From contig JAQSDX010000034.1 in NCBI GenBank assembly GCA_029946125.1, positions 1 through 38,138 of the forward strand: a stretch of DNA of 38,138 nt, written 5' to 3'. A model generated the notes under the pieces. That model was not told the DNA's origin, ran no database searches, and worked only from the letters and a program-made list of their open reading frames with translations. This stretch comes from Candidatus Methylobacter titanis. Lineage in GTDB: Bacteria > Pseudomonadota > Gammaproteobacteria > Methylococcales > Methylomonadaceae. Below, one piece after another: positions 29,893 through 38,138 of this stretch (position 1 is its first letter; the number at the start of each line of letters is the position of its first letter). A program made the position numbers and the translations under genes.

Positions 29893-31971
29893 GTGAATCC
29901 TATCAGGAAAGAATTTCAGTACGGCGATCGACTCGTTAAATTAGAAACCGGTGAAGTAGCACGTCAAGCAGACGGTGCTGTGATGATCGATGTAGATGGT
30001 ACGACACTGTTGGTTACCGTCGTCGGTAAAAAACAGGCAAGCGGCGGTGATTTTTTCCCGTTGACTGTAAATTATCAAGAAAAAGCTTATGCAGCCGGTA
30101 AAATACCAGGCGGTTTTTTTAAGAGAGAAGGTCGTCCCAGTGAAAAAGAGACCTTAACGTCTCGCCTGATTGACCGGCCTATTCGTCCCCTTTTCCCAGA
30201 GGGCTATACCAACGAAGTTCAGATTATTGCAACCGTTGTATCGCTGAATCCTGACGTTGATCCAGAAATTCCTGCTTTATTGGGTGCCTCTGCTGCATTA
30301 GCAGTTTCAGGTTTGCCTTTTAACGGCCCAATCGGCGCCGCTACCGTCGGTTTTAAAGACGGCGAATATCTCTTAAATCCGACTGCTACTGCATTAAAAG
30401 AATCTAAGTTGCAATTAGTGGTTGCAGGTACTGCACATGCCGTATTAATGGTAGAGTCAGAAGCTGACAACCTGTCGGAAGAAGTGATGTTAGGTGCTGT
30501 TTTATTCGGCCATCAGCAAATGCAGGTTGCCATTAATGCGATTAACGAATTTGCCGCTGCTGCCGGTGCAGGTGTTGTTGAGTGGGTAGCCCCCGAAGTT
30601 AATGCCGAACTGAAAAAACTGGTCACTGCAGAAGTTGAAGCAGGTATTAAAGCCGCTTATCAAGTTGCTGAAAAACTGGTTAGACAAGAACAACTGAAAG
30701 AAATTAGAAATACCGTCGTTGAAAAATTGGTAGCCAATGCCGAGTATGCAGAAAGTGAGATTCGCGGCATTATCGAACATCTGGAATACAGCATCGTTCG
30801 TAACGCTATTCTTAACGAAGGCAAACGTATTGACGGACGCGAGTTAGACAAAATCAGACCGATTACCGTCAGAACCGGCGTATTGCCTAGAACCCATGGT
30901 TCGGCATTATTTACCCGTGGCGAAACTCAAGCTTTGGTAATTGCAACATTGGGCACGCAACGTGATGCGCAAATCATCGATGCTTTGGCCGGTGAGTACA
31001 AAGAACCGTTCATGCTGCATTACAACTTCCCTCCATACAGCGTTGGTGAAACCGGTTTTGTCGGCTCACCCAAACGTCGTGAGATCGGGCATGGCCGCTT
31101 GGCGAAACGTGGCGTTGCCGCCGTGTTACCGAACATGGAAGAGTTCCCGTACACCATTCGCGTTGTTTCTGAAGTCACTGAATCCAACGGCTCAAGCTCC
31201 ATGGCTTCGGTCTGCGGCAGCAGCTTGGCGTTAATGGATGCCGGTGTGCCGATTAAATCACCGGTTGCCGGTATTGCGATGGGCCTGATTAAAGAAGGCG
31301 ACAAATTTGCCGTATTGTCAGATATCATGGGCGATGAAGATCATTTAGGAGACATGGACTTTAAAGTTGCAGGATCTGTAGACGGTATTACCGCACTGCA
31401 AATGGACATCAAGATCGATGGCATTACCGCAGAAATCATGAAGTCGGCACTGGAACAAGCAAAACACGGTCGTTTGCATATCCTGGGCGAAATGAACAAA
31501 GCGTTGTCTTCTACACGCGAAGAAATGTCTGATTTCGCACCGCGTATCATCACCTTTAAAATCGATCCTAGCAAAATTCGCGAAGTTATCGGTAAAGGCG
31601 GCGCAACCATCCGCAGCATTACCGAGCAGACCGGCGCCAGTGTTGATTTGACCGATGACGGTGTTGTTAAAGTAGCCTCTGTTGATAAAGCAGCCGGTGA
31701 AGAAGCGCGTCGTATGATCGAGGAAATTACCGCAGAAGTTGAAGTCGGTAAAGTTTACGAAGGCAAAGTCGTCAGATTAATGGACTTCGGCGCTTTTGTT
31801 ACCATACTTCCTGGTAAAGACGGTTTAGTTCATATCTCGCAAATTTCAGATGAACGCGTTGATAAAGTCAGCGATCGATTAAACGAAGGCGATGTGGTCA
31901 AAGTCAAAGTACTTGAAATAGACCGTCAAGGCAGAGTCAGATTGAGCATGAAAGAAATCGAAGCAGAATAA
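29893..31971 (+). CDS. pnp: polyribonucleotide nucleotidyltransferase (PNPase)
   Basis: A 692-residue 3'-5' phosphorolytic exoribonuclease of the RNA degradosome. Two RNase PH domains (about 1-215 and 310-545) flank a helical domain; [21 protein letters not shown] and [16 protein letters not shown] belong to the second, catalytic one. A KH domain (about 555-615, [15 protein letters not shown]) and an S1 domain (about 620-690, [18 protein letters not shown]) follow. The start codon is GTG, with AAAGGA upstream. The protein lacks a long C-terminal tail after S1. Transcription probably comes by read-through from rpsO and from a local promoter that I could not locate. Confidence 0.97.
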   Translation: MNPIRKEFQYGDRLVKLETGEVARQADGAVMIDVDGTTLLVTVVGKKQASGGDFFPLTVNYQEKAYAAGKIPGGFFKREGRPSEKETLTSRLIDRPIRPLFPEGYTNEVQIIATVVSLNPDVDPEIPALLGASAALAVSGLPFNGPIGAATVGFKDGEYLLNPTATALKESKLQLVVAGTAHAVLMVESEADNLSEEVMLGAVLFGHQQMQVAINAINEFAAAAGAGVVEWVAPEVNAELKKLVTAEVEAGIKAAYQVAEKLVRQEQLKEIRNTVVEKLVANAEYAESEIRGIIEHLEYSIVRNAILNEGKRIDGRELDKIRPITVRTGVLPRTHGSALFTRGETQALVIATLGTQRDAQIIDALAGEYKEPFMLHYNFPPYSVGETGFVGSPKRREIGHGRLAKRGVAAVLPNMEEFPYTIRVVSEVTESNGSSSMASVCGSSLALMDAGVPIKSPVAGIAMGLIKEGDKFAVLSDIMGDEDHLGDMDFKVAGSVDGITALQMDIKIDGITAEIMKSALEQAKHGRLHILGEMNKALSSTREEMSDFAPRIITFKIDPSKIREVIGKGGATIRSITEQTGASVDLTDDGVVKVASVDKAAGEEARRMIEEITAEVEVGKVYEGKVVRLMDFGAFVTILPGKDGLVHISQISDERVDKVSDRLNEGDVVKVKVLEIDRQGRVRLSMKEIEAE

Positions 31972-32021
31972 CCCTGTGCTGTTTTGCTGCTCTTAATAAA
32001 AGGGCCGCTTAAAGGTGTAGA

Positions 32022-32055
32022 AAAGGGATTGTGATTCGTCACAGTCCCTTTTTTT
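32022..32055 (+). terminator. intrinsic terminator after pnp
   Basis: A 13-position stem (AAAGGGATTGTGA with TCACAGTCCCTTT, one T-G pair) capped by a TTCG tetraloop and followed by a T-run. It closes the metY-pnp operon. Confidence 0.92.
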
Positions 32056-32076
32056 GTTTAGTCGTGCAGTCACACC

Positions 32077-32106
32077 GTCGGTCGAGTTAGCGTATATATA
32101 ACCGAC
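32077..32106. repeat. decayed inverted repeat GTCGGT/ACCGAC
   Basis: Six-base arms around CGAGTTAGCGTATATATA. The arrangement (GTCGG, GTTAGCG, TAACCGAC) resembles the inverted repeat at 29831-29857, suggesting two members of one family flanking pnp. Confidence 0.4.
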
Positions 32107-32170
32107 ATTTTTCGCTTCAAGGCATTAAATGATGTCAGTCAGTCCACAAATAACTAGCCGTAAATAAAAA

Positions 32171-32515
32171 ATGATCAGCGACAGTGAAAAAATACAGATA
32201 GCTAAAAAATTCGCAGAGTTATACCAAATGCAAATTACAACATGGACGCCTACTAAAGATTATCTGTCAGATGATGATCGATATTTGACAGTTTATGACA
32301 GTCTTATTATGGGCGTTTACGGTGATTGCTATGGCGTTAACGCCGAGTATGATGAGGATGATAATTTAATACAAGAGGCCACTGAATTTGAAGTTGAGAT
32401 TGAAGGGTTTGGATCAGCAGCGGAGCAGGCGGAAGTATTCTGTTTTGAAATAACCAGTAAATCGACAGGGGCAAGTAAATTTATTGAAGAGCATGGCAGG
32501 CATGGTGACTGGTAG
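32171..32515 (+). CDS. acidic protein of unknown function
   Basis: A 114-residue soluble protein, not recognised. It is strongly acidic, with runs such as SDDDRY, EYDEDDN and EVEIEGFGSAAEQAE, and has no signal peptide or membrane segment. The N-terminal part (SEKIQIAKKFAELYQ) is probably helical and the centre is rich in beta-type residues. The upstream ribosome site is weak (AAATAAAAA). It stands alone between the pnp terminator and a dispersed repeat, pointing right toward the convergent ispG. Codon use looks unremarkable. Possible roles such as an immunity or inhibitor protein would be guesses. Confidence 0.6.
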   Translation: MISDSEKIQIAKKFAELYQMQITTWTPTKDYLSDDDRYLTVYDSLIMGVYGDCYGVNAEYDEDDNLIQEATEFEVEIEGFGSAAEQAEVFCFEITSKSTGASKFIEEHGRHGDW

Positions 32516-32584
32516 TGCCTGTAGGCCGAGTTAGTGGTAGTAGCCTAACCCCGACAATATTCGGTTACGGCGCAAAAAGACAGG

Positions 32585-32684
32585 CCTCGGCAATTGCTTC
32601 TGCATTGCTCCACCTCCTGAATAACCCACAAGGACGTGGGGAATGCAGATTTTGCATGGAGCAAAAATCTGTCCATGCAGTCGT
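32585..32684 (-). repeat. copy B of a ~100-bp structured interspersed repeat
   Basis: Inverted relative to copy A at 20845-20944 and 84% identical without gaps. Read on the minus strand it starts 25 bases after the ispG stop codon. It contains the same AGATTTTTGC/GCAAAATCT hairpin and a CCCAC/GTGGG hairpin 10 bases further on. An open frame crosses it on the plus strand but has no family resemblance. Confidence 0.75.
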
Positions 32685-32709
32685 CACCCCAGTCCCTATG
32701 AAAGCCGCT

Positions 32710-33927
32710 TTACGGTGCGTAATGCGTTTCAATATAGCGTTGCACGATCTCCTGAAACTCTTCAGCGATTCTGTCGCCTTTCAAAGTAACCGTTTTTTCG
32801 CCATCTTCATAAACCGGCGCTACCGGGGTTTCGCCGGTGCCGGGCAGGCTGATGCCGATATTGGCGCTTTTACTTTCGCCAGGCCCGTTGACCACGCAAC
32901 CCATAACCGCCACTTCCATGGTTTCGACGCCCGGATATTGGCTGCGCCATACCGGCATTTGATCGCGTAAATAGCTTTGAATATCCATCGCCAGCTTCTG
33001 GAAATAATCGCTGGTGGTGCGGCCGCAACCAGGGCAGGAAATAACCATGGGGGTGAATGAACGAAAGCCCATAGTTTGCAAAATTTCCTGGCCGACAATC
33101 ACTTCCTGGGTTCTGGATGCGCCGGGTTCTGGCGTCAGTGAAATACGAATGGTGTCGCCGATGCCTTGCTGCATCAATACCGATAAAGCGGCGGCCGAAG
33201 ACACGATGCCTTTGGAGCCCATGCCGGCTTCGGTCAGTCCCAGATGCAGTGCGTAATCGCAACGGCTGGAAAGGTCTTGATAGATGTTGATCAGTTCCTG
33301 CACATTGCTGATTTTGCAGGACAGGATGATTTTGTCTTTGCCCAGTCCCAGTTCTTCTGCTTTAGCGGCGCTTTCAAGTGCCGACAGTACGATTGCCTTG
33401 CGGGTAACGGCGGCCAAAGGTTCGGGTGTTTTCAGGCTTCTGTTTTCATCCAGTAAGCGGGTCAGGACTGCTTGATCCAAGCTGCCGCCGTTGACGCCGA
33501 TGCGTACCGGTTTGTTGTACTGACAGGCAAATTCGATCATCTGTTGAAATTGCGGATCACGGCTTTTACCGCGGCCTACGTTGCCAGGATTAATGCGATA
33601 TTTATCCAGAGCCTGGGCGCAGTCGGGGTATTTTTCTAACAGTTTGTGACCGTTAAAATGAAAGTCGCCGACGATCGGGGTCGAGTTGCCTTTTTTATCC
33701 AATTGGTTGCGAATTTCAGCAACGGCCGCAGCCGCTTCTTCGGAATTGACCGTGATGCGAACAATCTCGGAACCGGCGGTAGCCAGTTCGATGATTTGAT
33801 TAACGGTTGCCGTAATGTTGGCGGTATCGGTATTGGTCATGGACTGAACAACGATTGGAGCGCCGCCGCCGACTTTAACGTCGCCGATTAAAACTTGATG
33901 GGTAATTTTTCTAAGGCTAATAGACAT
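32710..33927 (-). CDS. ispG: 4-hydroxy-3-methylbut-2-enyl diphosphate synthase
   Basis: A 405-residue [4Fe-4S] enzyme of the MEP isoprenoid pathway; it converts MEcPP to HMBPP with reducing power from flavodoxin or ferredoxin. A TIM barrel (about 1-265) is followed by the cluster domain. Ligands are Cys298 and Cys301 ([14 protein letters not shown]), Cys344 ([11 protein letters not shown]) and probably Glu351, as in E. coli IspG. The length is slightly above E. coli's 372, mostly at the C-terminus. Its transcript runs into repeat copy B. It is divergent from the metallophosphoesterase gene. Confidence 0.97.
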   Translation of the reverse strand: MSISLRKITHQVLIGDVKVGGGAPIVVQSMTNTDTANITATVNQIIELATAGSEIVRITVNSEEAAAAVAEIRNQLDKKGNSTPIVGDFHFNGHKLLEKYPDCAQALDKYRINPGNVGRGKSRDPQFQQMIEFACQYNKPVRIGVNGGSLDQAVLTRLLDENRSLKTPEPLAAVTRKAIVLSALESAAKAEELGLGKDKIILSCKISNVQELINIYQDLSSRCDYALHLGLTEAGMGSKGIVSSAAALSVLMQQGIGDTIRISLTPEPGASRTQEVIVGQEILQTMGFRSFTPMVISCPGCGRTTSDYFQKLAMDIQSYLRDQMPVWRSQYPGVETMEVAVMGCVVNGPGESKSANIGISLPGTGETPVAPVYEDGEKTVTLKGDRIAEEFQEIVQRYIETHYAP

Positions 33928-34014
33928 ATAAAAAATCTTTTGAAAAAAGTTACAGTGATCGGGAAGAATGTTGTTAAATTATACGCCGATACCGGCCATT
34001 GAATAGAGTTTAGT

Positions 34015-34743
34015 GTGAGGATAAATTATTTTTCCGACGTACATTTGGAGTTTGGAGCGCTGGAAGCGCCTGATAATGATGCTGACATCATTGTCGCGGC
34101 CGGTGATATAGGTGTCAGTACGCAAGGCATAGACTGGCTTAAGGCATTGAGTAAGCCGGTTATTTATGTGGCCGGGAATCATGAGTTTTATACGCAGGAA
34201 TATCGACAAACGCTCCGCCTGATCCGTAAGCAATGTGAAGGCAGCAATGTGCGCTTTCTTGAGAACGACAGTTTTATATTTCAGGGTGTGCGTTTTTTAG
34301 GTTGTACGCTCTGGGCCGATTTGTTTGTTGAAGGAAATGAAAAAGCCGAGGCTTTAGGCAAGACTATAAACGATTTCAGGAAGATTCAATTCGCCGATAA
34401 GCCTTTTGATGCGTTACTATTTAGTCATTTGCATCAAAGCTCGAAGACATGGCTTGAGCAGGAATTAGCCCAGCCATTTTCAGGTAAAACCGTCGTTATA
34501 ACCCATCACGCACCGTCTCTATGGAGCTGGAATGATGCGGCTTATGCGCTTAAGAAGCTGGCTTATTGCAGTGATTTAAAACCATTGTTGCATGAATACG
34601 AGATTGCCGCCTGGTTTCACGGTCATATTCACAGTCAGGTAGATTATCGTATAGCGGGGGCCAGGATACTGTGCAATCCCAGAGGCTATTTCGGTACAAA
34701 AGTCGTACCTGGATTCGATCAGAACAGGATAGTGGAGATTTAA
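34015..34743 (+). CDS. metallophosphoesterase
   Basis: A 242-residue calcineurin-like phosphoesterase with all dimetal motifs: Asp8/His10 (FSDVHLEF), Asp31 (AAGD), GNHEF (54-58), THHAP and GHIHS. No signal peptide, so cytoplasmic. The substrate cannot be told from sequence; relatives cleave phosphodiesters of nucleotides, RNA or DNA ends. The GTG start at 34015 (MRINYFSDVH) is chosen because the motif lies at the very N-terminus; it has only a weak ribosome site. It is the last chromosomal gene before the mobile-element region. Confidence 0.88.
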   Translation: MRINYFSDVHLEFGALEAPDNDADIIVAAGDIGVSTQGIDWLKALSKPVIYVAGNHEFYTQEYRQTLRLIRKQCEGSNVRFLENDSFIFQGVRFLGCTLWADLFVEGNEKAEALGKTINDFRKIQFADKPFDALLFSHLHQSSKTWLEQELAQPFSGKTVVITHHAPSLWSWNDAAYALKKLAYCSDLKPLLHEYEIAAWFHGHIHSQVDYRIAGARILCNPRGYFGTKVVPGFDQNRIVEI

Positions 34744-34932
34744 ACTGAGGCTGTGTTGCCGTAAAGGATTACCTACAGGCGATATTTAAAGGTAGGCACA
34801 AAGCGAAAAAAAACTCTGCTTTAAATTAGGGGTAATCTCAGCATTCGGAAAAAATAGTACGCTAAGGCTTCGGAGTGAATCTATAGCAGGTTTGTGCGTA
34901 TCAGGTTGATGTTAACCCTATATGAGCGTGTC
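34744..34932. other. gap with the outer boundary of the mobile-element region
   Basis: No gene is visible. The first 85 bases show nothing recognisable. A Tn501-like terminal repeat begins at 34829, and the sequence to its right up to about 35010 matches nothing I know and separates the repeat from the truncated TolC-like gene. Confidence 0.5.
34829..34866 (+). mobile_element. Tn501/Tn21-type 38-bp terminal inverted repeat
   Basis: A 38-base segment that starts GGGGTAATCTCAG, continues CGGAAAAAATAGTACG and ends CTAAG. It agrees with the Tn501 terminal repeat, as I recall it, at 33 of 38 positions, including the CGGAAAAAAT core and the ACGCTAAG inner end. Orientation places the transposon body to the right. 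No adjacent transposase or resolvase is seen, so it is a solitary end of an older, deleted element. Confidence 0.75.
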
Positions 34933-35199
34933 TCAATGACTTTTTTCCAAATATTTAAAATTTGCTAAACAGCACTTGCCTGACGGGTTCCTGATTTTAT
35001 AGGCACATTCTCCAGCTTTGCTCTGTTCGGCCAGGGCTTGTTGATAGTGCAGGCGGGTTTCCTCAACCGTTAAGTTGTCTGCGCCCGCCAGTTTCAGCAC
35101 GGTTTCAAGATCGACCTGAAAGGTTTCTCCTGCATGGGCTTGGGCCGATAGCATCACAAGGGCGGCTAGTTTGAGTAGAAAACGAGTGGCCGCTTTCAT
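34933..35199 (-). pseudogene. truncated TolC-like outer-membrane efflux gene (N-terminal remnant)
   Basis: An 89-codon frame. A signal peptide (MKAATRFLLKLAALVMLSA, cleavage after AQAHA) is followed by a segment like the start of mature TolC-family proteins (DLETVLKLAGADNLTVEETRLHYQQALAEQSKA). After that, from about residue 62, the sequence becomes unrelated (GECAYKIRNPSGKCCLANF) and stops, whereas TolC-family proteins run to 420-500 residues. The break at about 35013 is probably a deletion or recombination boundary linked to the terminal repeat at 34829. It overlaps the stop codon of the upstream adaptor gene (ATGA), so the two formed one operon. Confidence 0.6.
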
Positions 35200-35357
35200 A
35201 ATGATTTAACCTGCACACTCGCGCCGTCGCTGATTAATTTTTTTCCTTGGACGACGATAGTATCCGCTTCTTTTAGCGATGAATTCAGCAATTCGGTAGC
35301 GTGTTCATCGCGCAGGCCGGTTTTCACTTCGACTTTTTTTACCGTTTCCGGATATTA
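35196..35357 (-). pseudogene. 3' end of an RND efflux adaptor (HlyD/MacA-type) gene
   Basis: The last ~50 codons of a gene cut at its 5' side by the Tn3-family transposon. The visible protein has KKVEVKTGLRDEHATELL then LKEADTIVVQGKKLISDG and ASVQVKSL at the end, the usual closing strands of periplasmic adaptor proteins. The stop codon overlaps the start of the TolC-like gene, the normal order of adaptor then outer-membrane factor in efflux operons. The missing part should lie beyond the other end of the transposon, outside the window. Confidence 0.65.
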
Positions 35358-35395
35358 GGGGTTCTAAGCCTAAAACCGCGTAATTTTCCCATTTC
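35358..35395 (+). mobile_element. terminal inverted repeat of a Tn3-family transposon
   Basis: GGGGTTCTAAGCC at the outer edge, continuing CGCGTAATTTTCCC; the length of 38 is assumed from the family. It begins where the adaptor gene frame is cut and lies 17 bases after the transposase stop codon, the expected arrangement. The flanking TATTA (35353-35357) would be the target duplication; the other copy is outside the window. The sequence differs from the repeat at 34829, so the two ends belong to different elements. Confidence 0.7.
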
Positions 35396-35411
35396 TTGTT
35401 AAATCAATAAG

Positions 35412-35792
35412 TTAGTCAAATGTTATTCTAGCTAAAATCTCATCAAAGTCGATTGGGTTACGGTTGTTTTTAAAGTCATAGTGGCCTAAGAAGTGGATAT
35501 GTTGCCAAGCCACCGGGGAAATCTTTTGGAGTAACTCAATCACTTTCTCGTTTCCGGCGGCTTTATACTTGTCGAGCAGCAACGATAACATCATCGAATT
35601 ATAGGCAATTACCACATTGGCGATTAGCCTGCCGCACTGATTGGTGATGGCGGCTTCCAAATCAGTTCTGCCGATGAGTTGTTTTTTGCCGCTGACTTGG
35701 GATGTATATGAGCGCAATTGGTGATAGGATTCAATGCGATTTTGCGAGCGGTGTACATCACGCTCTATCTGAGGATCACGCAAATACTTTAA
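35412..35792 (-). pseudogene. tnpA: Tn3-family transposase, C-terminal part (split by an IS)
   Basis: The C-terminal 126 codons of the transposase. Joined in frame to the part at 37332, the protein reads ...SIYTLKYLRDPQIERDV, then HRSQNRIESYHQLRS with the third catalytic acid, Glu, and GRTDLEAAITNQCGRLIANVVIAYNS, as usual in the DDE_Tnp_Tn3 domain. Upstream the frame runs into IS sequence (about 18 codons) and could start at an ATG there, but the product would lack the first two catalytic Asp residues. Confidence 0.9.
35788..35792. repeat. target-site duplication TTTAA, left copy
   Basis: TTTAA directly abuts the left IS end; the same five bases follow the right end at 37332-37336. Removing the IS and one copy restores the transposase reading frame. 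Confidence 0.9.
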
Positions 35793-37331
35793 CTCGATGT
35801 TCAAGTTTTTAAGCGTAGAAAAACAGCAGGAAAACGGGTAAGTCAATCAGTGTTAAAATCTGACGTATTTCAACAACATGTTGATGCACGAGCCAGCCCC
35901 TTTTATAAAAACCTTTATAACTGATTTAGATGCCGCCCTCGGTAAGCTAAAGTCTAATGCCAAACTGACGCGACTACAAAGGTATTGGCTGGGATTTTGT
36001 TTGACTGGTATGTTACTGACAAATTCGGTATGTTGGGCAAAGTTCGAGCGTGCAAGCTTGGGCGAATATAAGATTGCCGCCCTTTCGTGGATGTTTCGCG
36101 AAACAAAAATTGCTTGGCATTATTTATTGTTGGCCAGTGTGTCGTTAGTTTTGGCTCAGCATGGGATTACAGAAGGGGTACTGGTTCTTGATGAATCCGA
36201 CCGAGCGCGCTCAAAGCAAACCCAACGCATTCATAAGGCGCATAAGCAAAAACACAAGGCATCGGGTGGTTACGTCAACGGACAAACGGTCGTGTTATTG
36301 CTGTTGGTCACGCAGTCAGTCACTATCCCAGTGGGCTTTGCTTTTTACATGCCCGATCCTGCGTTGACGGCATGGACTAAAGAAGACAAGCGTTTGAAAA
36401 AACAGGGGATGACTAAAAAAGATCGGCCAGTTATGCCGAAGCGGAATAACGCTTATCCCACAAAAAACCAACTCGCTTTACGGCTGTTGCAAGAATTCAA
36501 GGATGCCCACGGCGACATTAACATTAAAGCCGTTTTAGCCGATGCCTTGTATGGTGAGACGGTGTTTATGAATGAGGCTTCACGGATATTTGATATTACC
36601 CAGGTTATCAGCCAGTTGCGGGAGAACCAGAATATTGAATATAGAGGCCAAAAAAGAAATTTGAACGATTATTTTAATACCATCAACAAAGGCATGGACG
36701 TGACTTTACGGGTGCGTGGCGGTAAGGCAGTTAAAGCGACGGTGAGCAGTGCGCGATTAAAAGTGCTTGCACATGGCAAAAAACGCTTTGTCGTTGCCTT
36801 GAAATATGAAGGTGAAAGCGATTACCGCTATTTAGTGGCCACCGATATGACGTGGCGCACCCTGGATATTCTTCAAGCATATACGTTGAGATGGCTTGTA
36901 GAGGTTTTCTTTGAGGACTGGAAGCTTTATGAAGGATGGGGGCGTGAGGCCAAACAATTGGATGAAGAGGGATCAAGCCGTGGCCTGATCTTGAGTCTGT
37001 TGCTTGACCATTGCCTCCTCCTTCACCCCGAGCAGACGGCCCGCATTGAAAACAAACTGCCCGCGTATACCGTAGGCAGCCTGCAAAGAAAATCGCAGAT
37101 GGATGTATTGCTCGACTTTATCAAAAACTTGTTAGAGCATCAGAATCCTGCGGATAAGCTCAAAGAATTGGCCGGACTTGTTGACGATGTTTTTCAGTTA
37201 ATGCCTTCAGGCAAACATAGGGTTGGGAGAGATTTGGGCCGCATAGATCCGACGGCTTCGCTACAGTACCGAGTTGCGGGATGATTTCCCAAGAATCAGA
37301 ATGCAAGAAATTTAAAAACTTGAACATCGAG
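35793..37331 (+). mobile_element. complete 1539-bp IS4-superfamily insertion sequence
   Basis: Bounded by perfect 20-bp inverted repeats (outer end CTCGATGTTCAAG; 35793-35812 and 37312-37331) and flanked by TTTAA on each side. It contains a single intact transposase gene. All parts are undamaged, so the insertion is recent and the element may still be active. The 5-bp AT-rich target and YREK motif place it in the IS4 superfamily; the family within it (for example the IS701 or ISH3 groups) I cannot assign. Confidence 0.92.
35878..37284 (+). CDS. IS4-superfamily DDE transposase
   Basis: A 468-residue transposase. The catalytic triad is Asp105 (LVLDESDRARSK), Asp222 (VLADALYG) and Glu342 in YTLRWLVEVFFEDWK, which fits the Y-(2)-R-(3)-E-(6)-K signature with Tyr335, Arg338, Glu342 and Lys349. 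The frame is uninterrupted. The basic stretch TQRIHKAHKQKHKASGGY and other Lys-rich segments suit DNA binding. It starts 86 bases inside the left end and stops 47 bases before the right end. Confidence 0.93.
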   Translation: MLMHEPAPFIKTFITDLDAALGKLKSNAKLTRLQRYWLGFCLTGMLLTNSVCWAKFERASLGEYKIAALSWMFRETKIAWHYLLLASVSLVLAQHGITEGVLVLDESDRARSKQTQRIHKAHKQKHKASGGYVNGQTVVLLLLVTQSVTIPVGFAFYMPDPALTAWTKEDKRLKKQGMTKKDRPVMPKRNNAYPTKNQLALRLLQEFKDAHGDINIKAVLADALYGETVFMNEASRIFDITQVISQLRENQNIEYRGQKRNLNDYFNTINKGMDVTLRVRGGKAVKATVSSARLKVLAHGKKRFVVALKYEGESDYRYLVATDMTWRTLDILQAYTLRWLVEVFFEDWKLYEGWGREAKQLDEEGSSRGLILSLLLDHCLLLHPEQTARIENKLPAYTVGSLQRKSQMDVLLDFIKNLLEHQNPADKLKELAGLVDDVFQLMPSGKHRVGRDLGRIDPTASLQYRVAG

Positions 37332-37336
37332 TTTAA
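37332..37336. repeat. target-site duplication TTTAA, right copy
   Basis: Directly follows the right terminal repeat of the IS and matches the five bases at 35788-35792. Confidence 0.9.
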
Positions 37337-38138
37337 GGTGTAAATGCTCCGCACCAACTTGTCGAACTCGAAGATGGCTTTCTGTGTTCGATTTTGAGGA
37401 GGTAACGCGCATAACTTTTTGATCAATGTGCTTTGGGTCATTTCCTTAAGGCCCAGCGTGGCAACGATTTGGTCAATGTGGGCTTGATCGGATTCAATCA
37501 AAGCGCGGCTAATCTGTCCGGCAGGAGGGATCAAAAACTTTTCGTAGTTTGCAATATCATCGGCACAGTATAGGTGTTTCAGTTGATCTTGAAGACTAAC
37601 GAATCGAGGCATTAGTTTCATACCAAACCAGTGCAAGATAGCGAAATTGGCCTTATTGATGCTGTGCATGTCGCCGGTGATGGCCGTTGGCATGATATTC
37701 GAGGTATTGTTGTAGCAAATATCGAATAAAAAATGGCTTTCATGTTCATGCGCCCCGATCAATTCTGTTTGCAAAGCGATGTGATTGGCGAGCAGCGTAT
37801 AGGCGACAACGCCTTTGCCCCTTCTAAAGTATTTTTTAGAATGACGCGCTTTGAGGGAAGGTGTTCCCATTTCGAGCTTTTGCCCATCAACACTGCCATA
37901 GAGGCTTTCCAGTCCGAATGAATAATAGGGAAAGATGCTGAATTCCGAAATGAAATTGCTGATCCGATCATTGCTGGCTTTCAATGTTGATAGTCGTAAA
38001 TATTGCTGATAGGTGGCTTCCAGGACGTGATAAGGCATATCGCTCGTTTCGGCCATGCTCAGGTTGCCGTGGTTCAGAGCCTTAGTGCGTGTTTTAAAAG
38101 TAGCAAAAATTGCTAACATGTAAAAATAAGCATTTTTG
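37332..38138 (-). pseudogene. tnpA: Tn3-family transposase, central part (split by an IS, runs off the window)
   Basis: The frame is open to the right window edge, so the N-terminal half lies outside. The visible part holds the first catalytic Asp in YGSVDGQKLE, the second in AITGDMHSINKANFAILHWFG, and PRFVSLQDQLKHLY, all typical of the Tn3 transposase catalytic domain. The gene is broken by the IS after EFDKLVRSIYTL; the frame then continues about 58 codons into the IS before stopping. The ATG at 38117-38119 is probably internal, because the frame is open upstream and the family protein is close to 1000 residues. Confidence 0.9.

Noticed and set aside
32515-32970. Plus-strand open frame of 151 codons overlapping the ispG end
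   Set aside because: It crosses the dispersed repeat and then runs antisense to ispG; no family resemblance and no ribosome site.
38117-38119. ATG as the true start of the Tn3-family transposase
   Set aside because: The frame stays open to the window edge and the family protein needs several hundred more N-terminal residues.

Overview
The window is a bacterial chromosome segment, almost certainly from a gammaproteobacterium. The strongest evidence is the order initiator tRNA(fMet) - rimP - nusA - infB - rbfA - truB - rpsO - pnp, which matches the E. coli metY-pnp locus, together with a six-gene nqrABCDEF operon followed by nqrM and a feoABC iron operon of the gammaproteobacterial type. Moderate GC and many short GC-rich palindromic repeats between genes suggest a methanotroph-like (Methylococcales, Methylobacter-type) genome; that placement is an inference, since no methane-oxidation gene lies in the window.

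Layout. 1-473: gene-free leader with a palindromic repeat and a candidate Fur box. 474-3317: feoA-feoB-feoC, ferrous iron uptake. 3388-6273 (minus): uvrA. 6363-8805 (plus): a small membrane protein, a YajR-type MFS transporter and ssb. 8851-14182 (minus): two large signalling proteins, a CheB-CheR-PAS fusion and a PAS-GGDEF-EAL protein. 14556-20508: nqrABCDEF (Na+-translocating NADH:quinone oxidoreductase), a strong terminator, then nqrM for its maturation. 20992-22936: a two-CBS protein and exonuclease I (sbcB). 23076-31971: the initiator tRNA and the translation/RNA metabolism superoperon with several intrinsic terminators. 32171-32515: an orphan acidic protein. 32710-33927 (minus): ispG. 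34015-34743: a metallophosphoesterase. 34829-38138: a mobile-element graveyard.

The right end is a nested structure. A Tn501/Tn21-like 38-bp terminal repeat stands alone at 34829. Next come remnants of an efflux operon: a truncated TolC-like gene and the last ~50 codons of an RND adaptor gene. A second Tn3-family transposon truncates the adaptor gene at 35358. Its transposase gene is in turn split by a complete 1539-bp IS4-superfamily insertion sequence with perfect 20-bp terminal repeats and a 5-bp target duplication; removing the IS and one TTTAA restores the transposase frame exactly.

I found no clear new defence or biosynthetic system. The most interesting signals are small-scale: a palindromic repeat apparently absorbed in frame into feoB, an extra ~20 residues in UvrA, a pair of ~100-bp structured repeats (84% identical without gaps) each lying 3' of a metabolic gene, 21-bp phased direct repeats upstream of nqrA, and the nested transposons.
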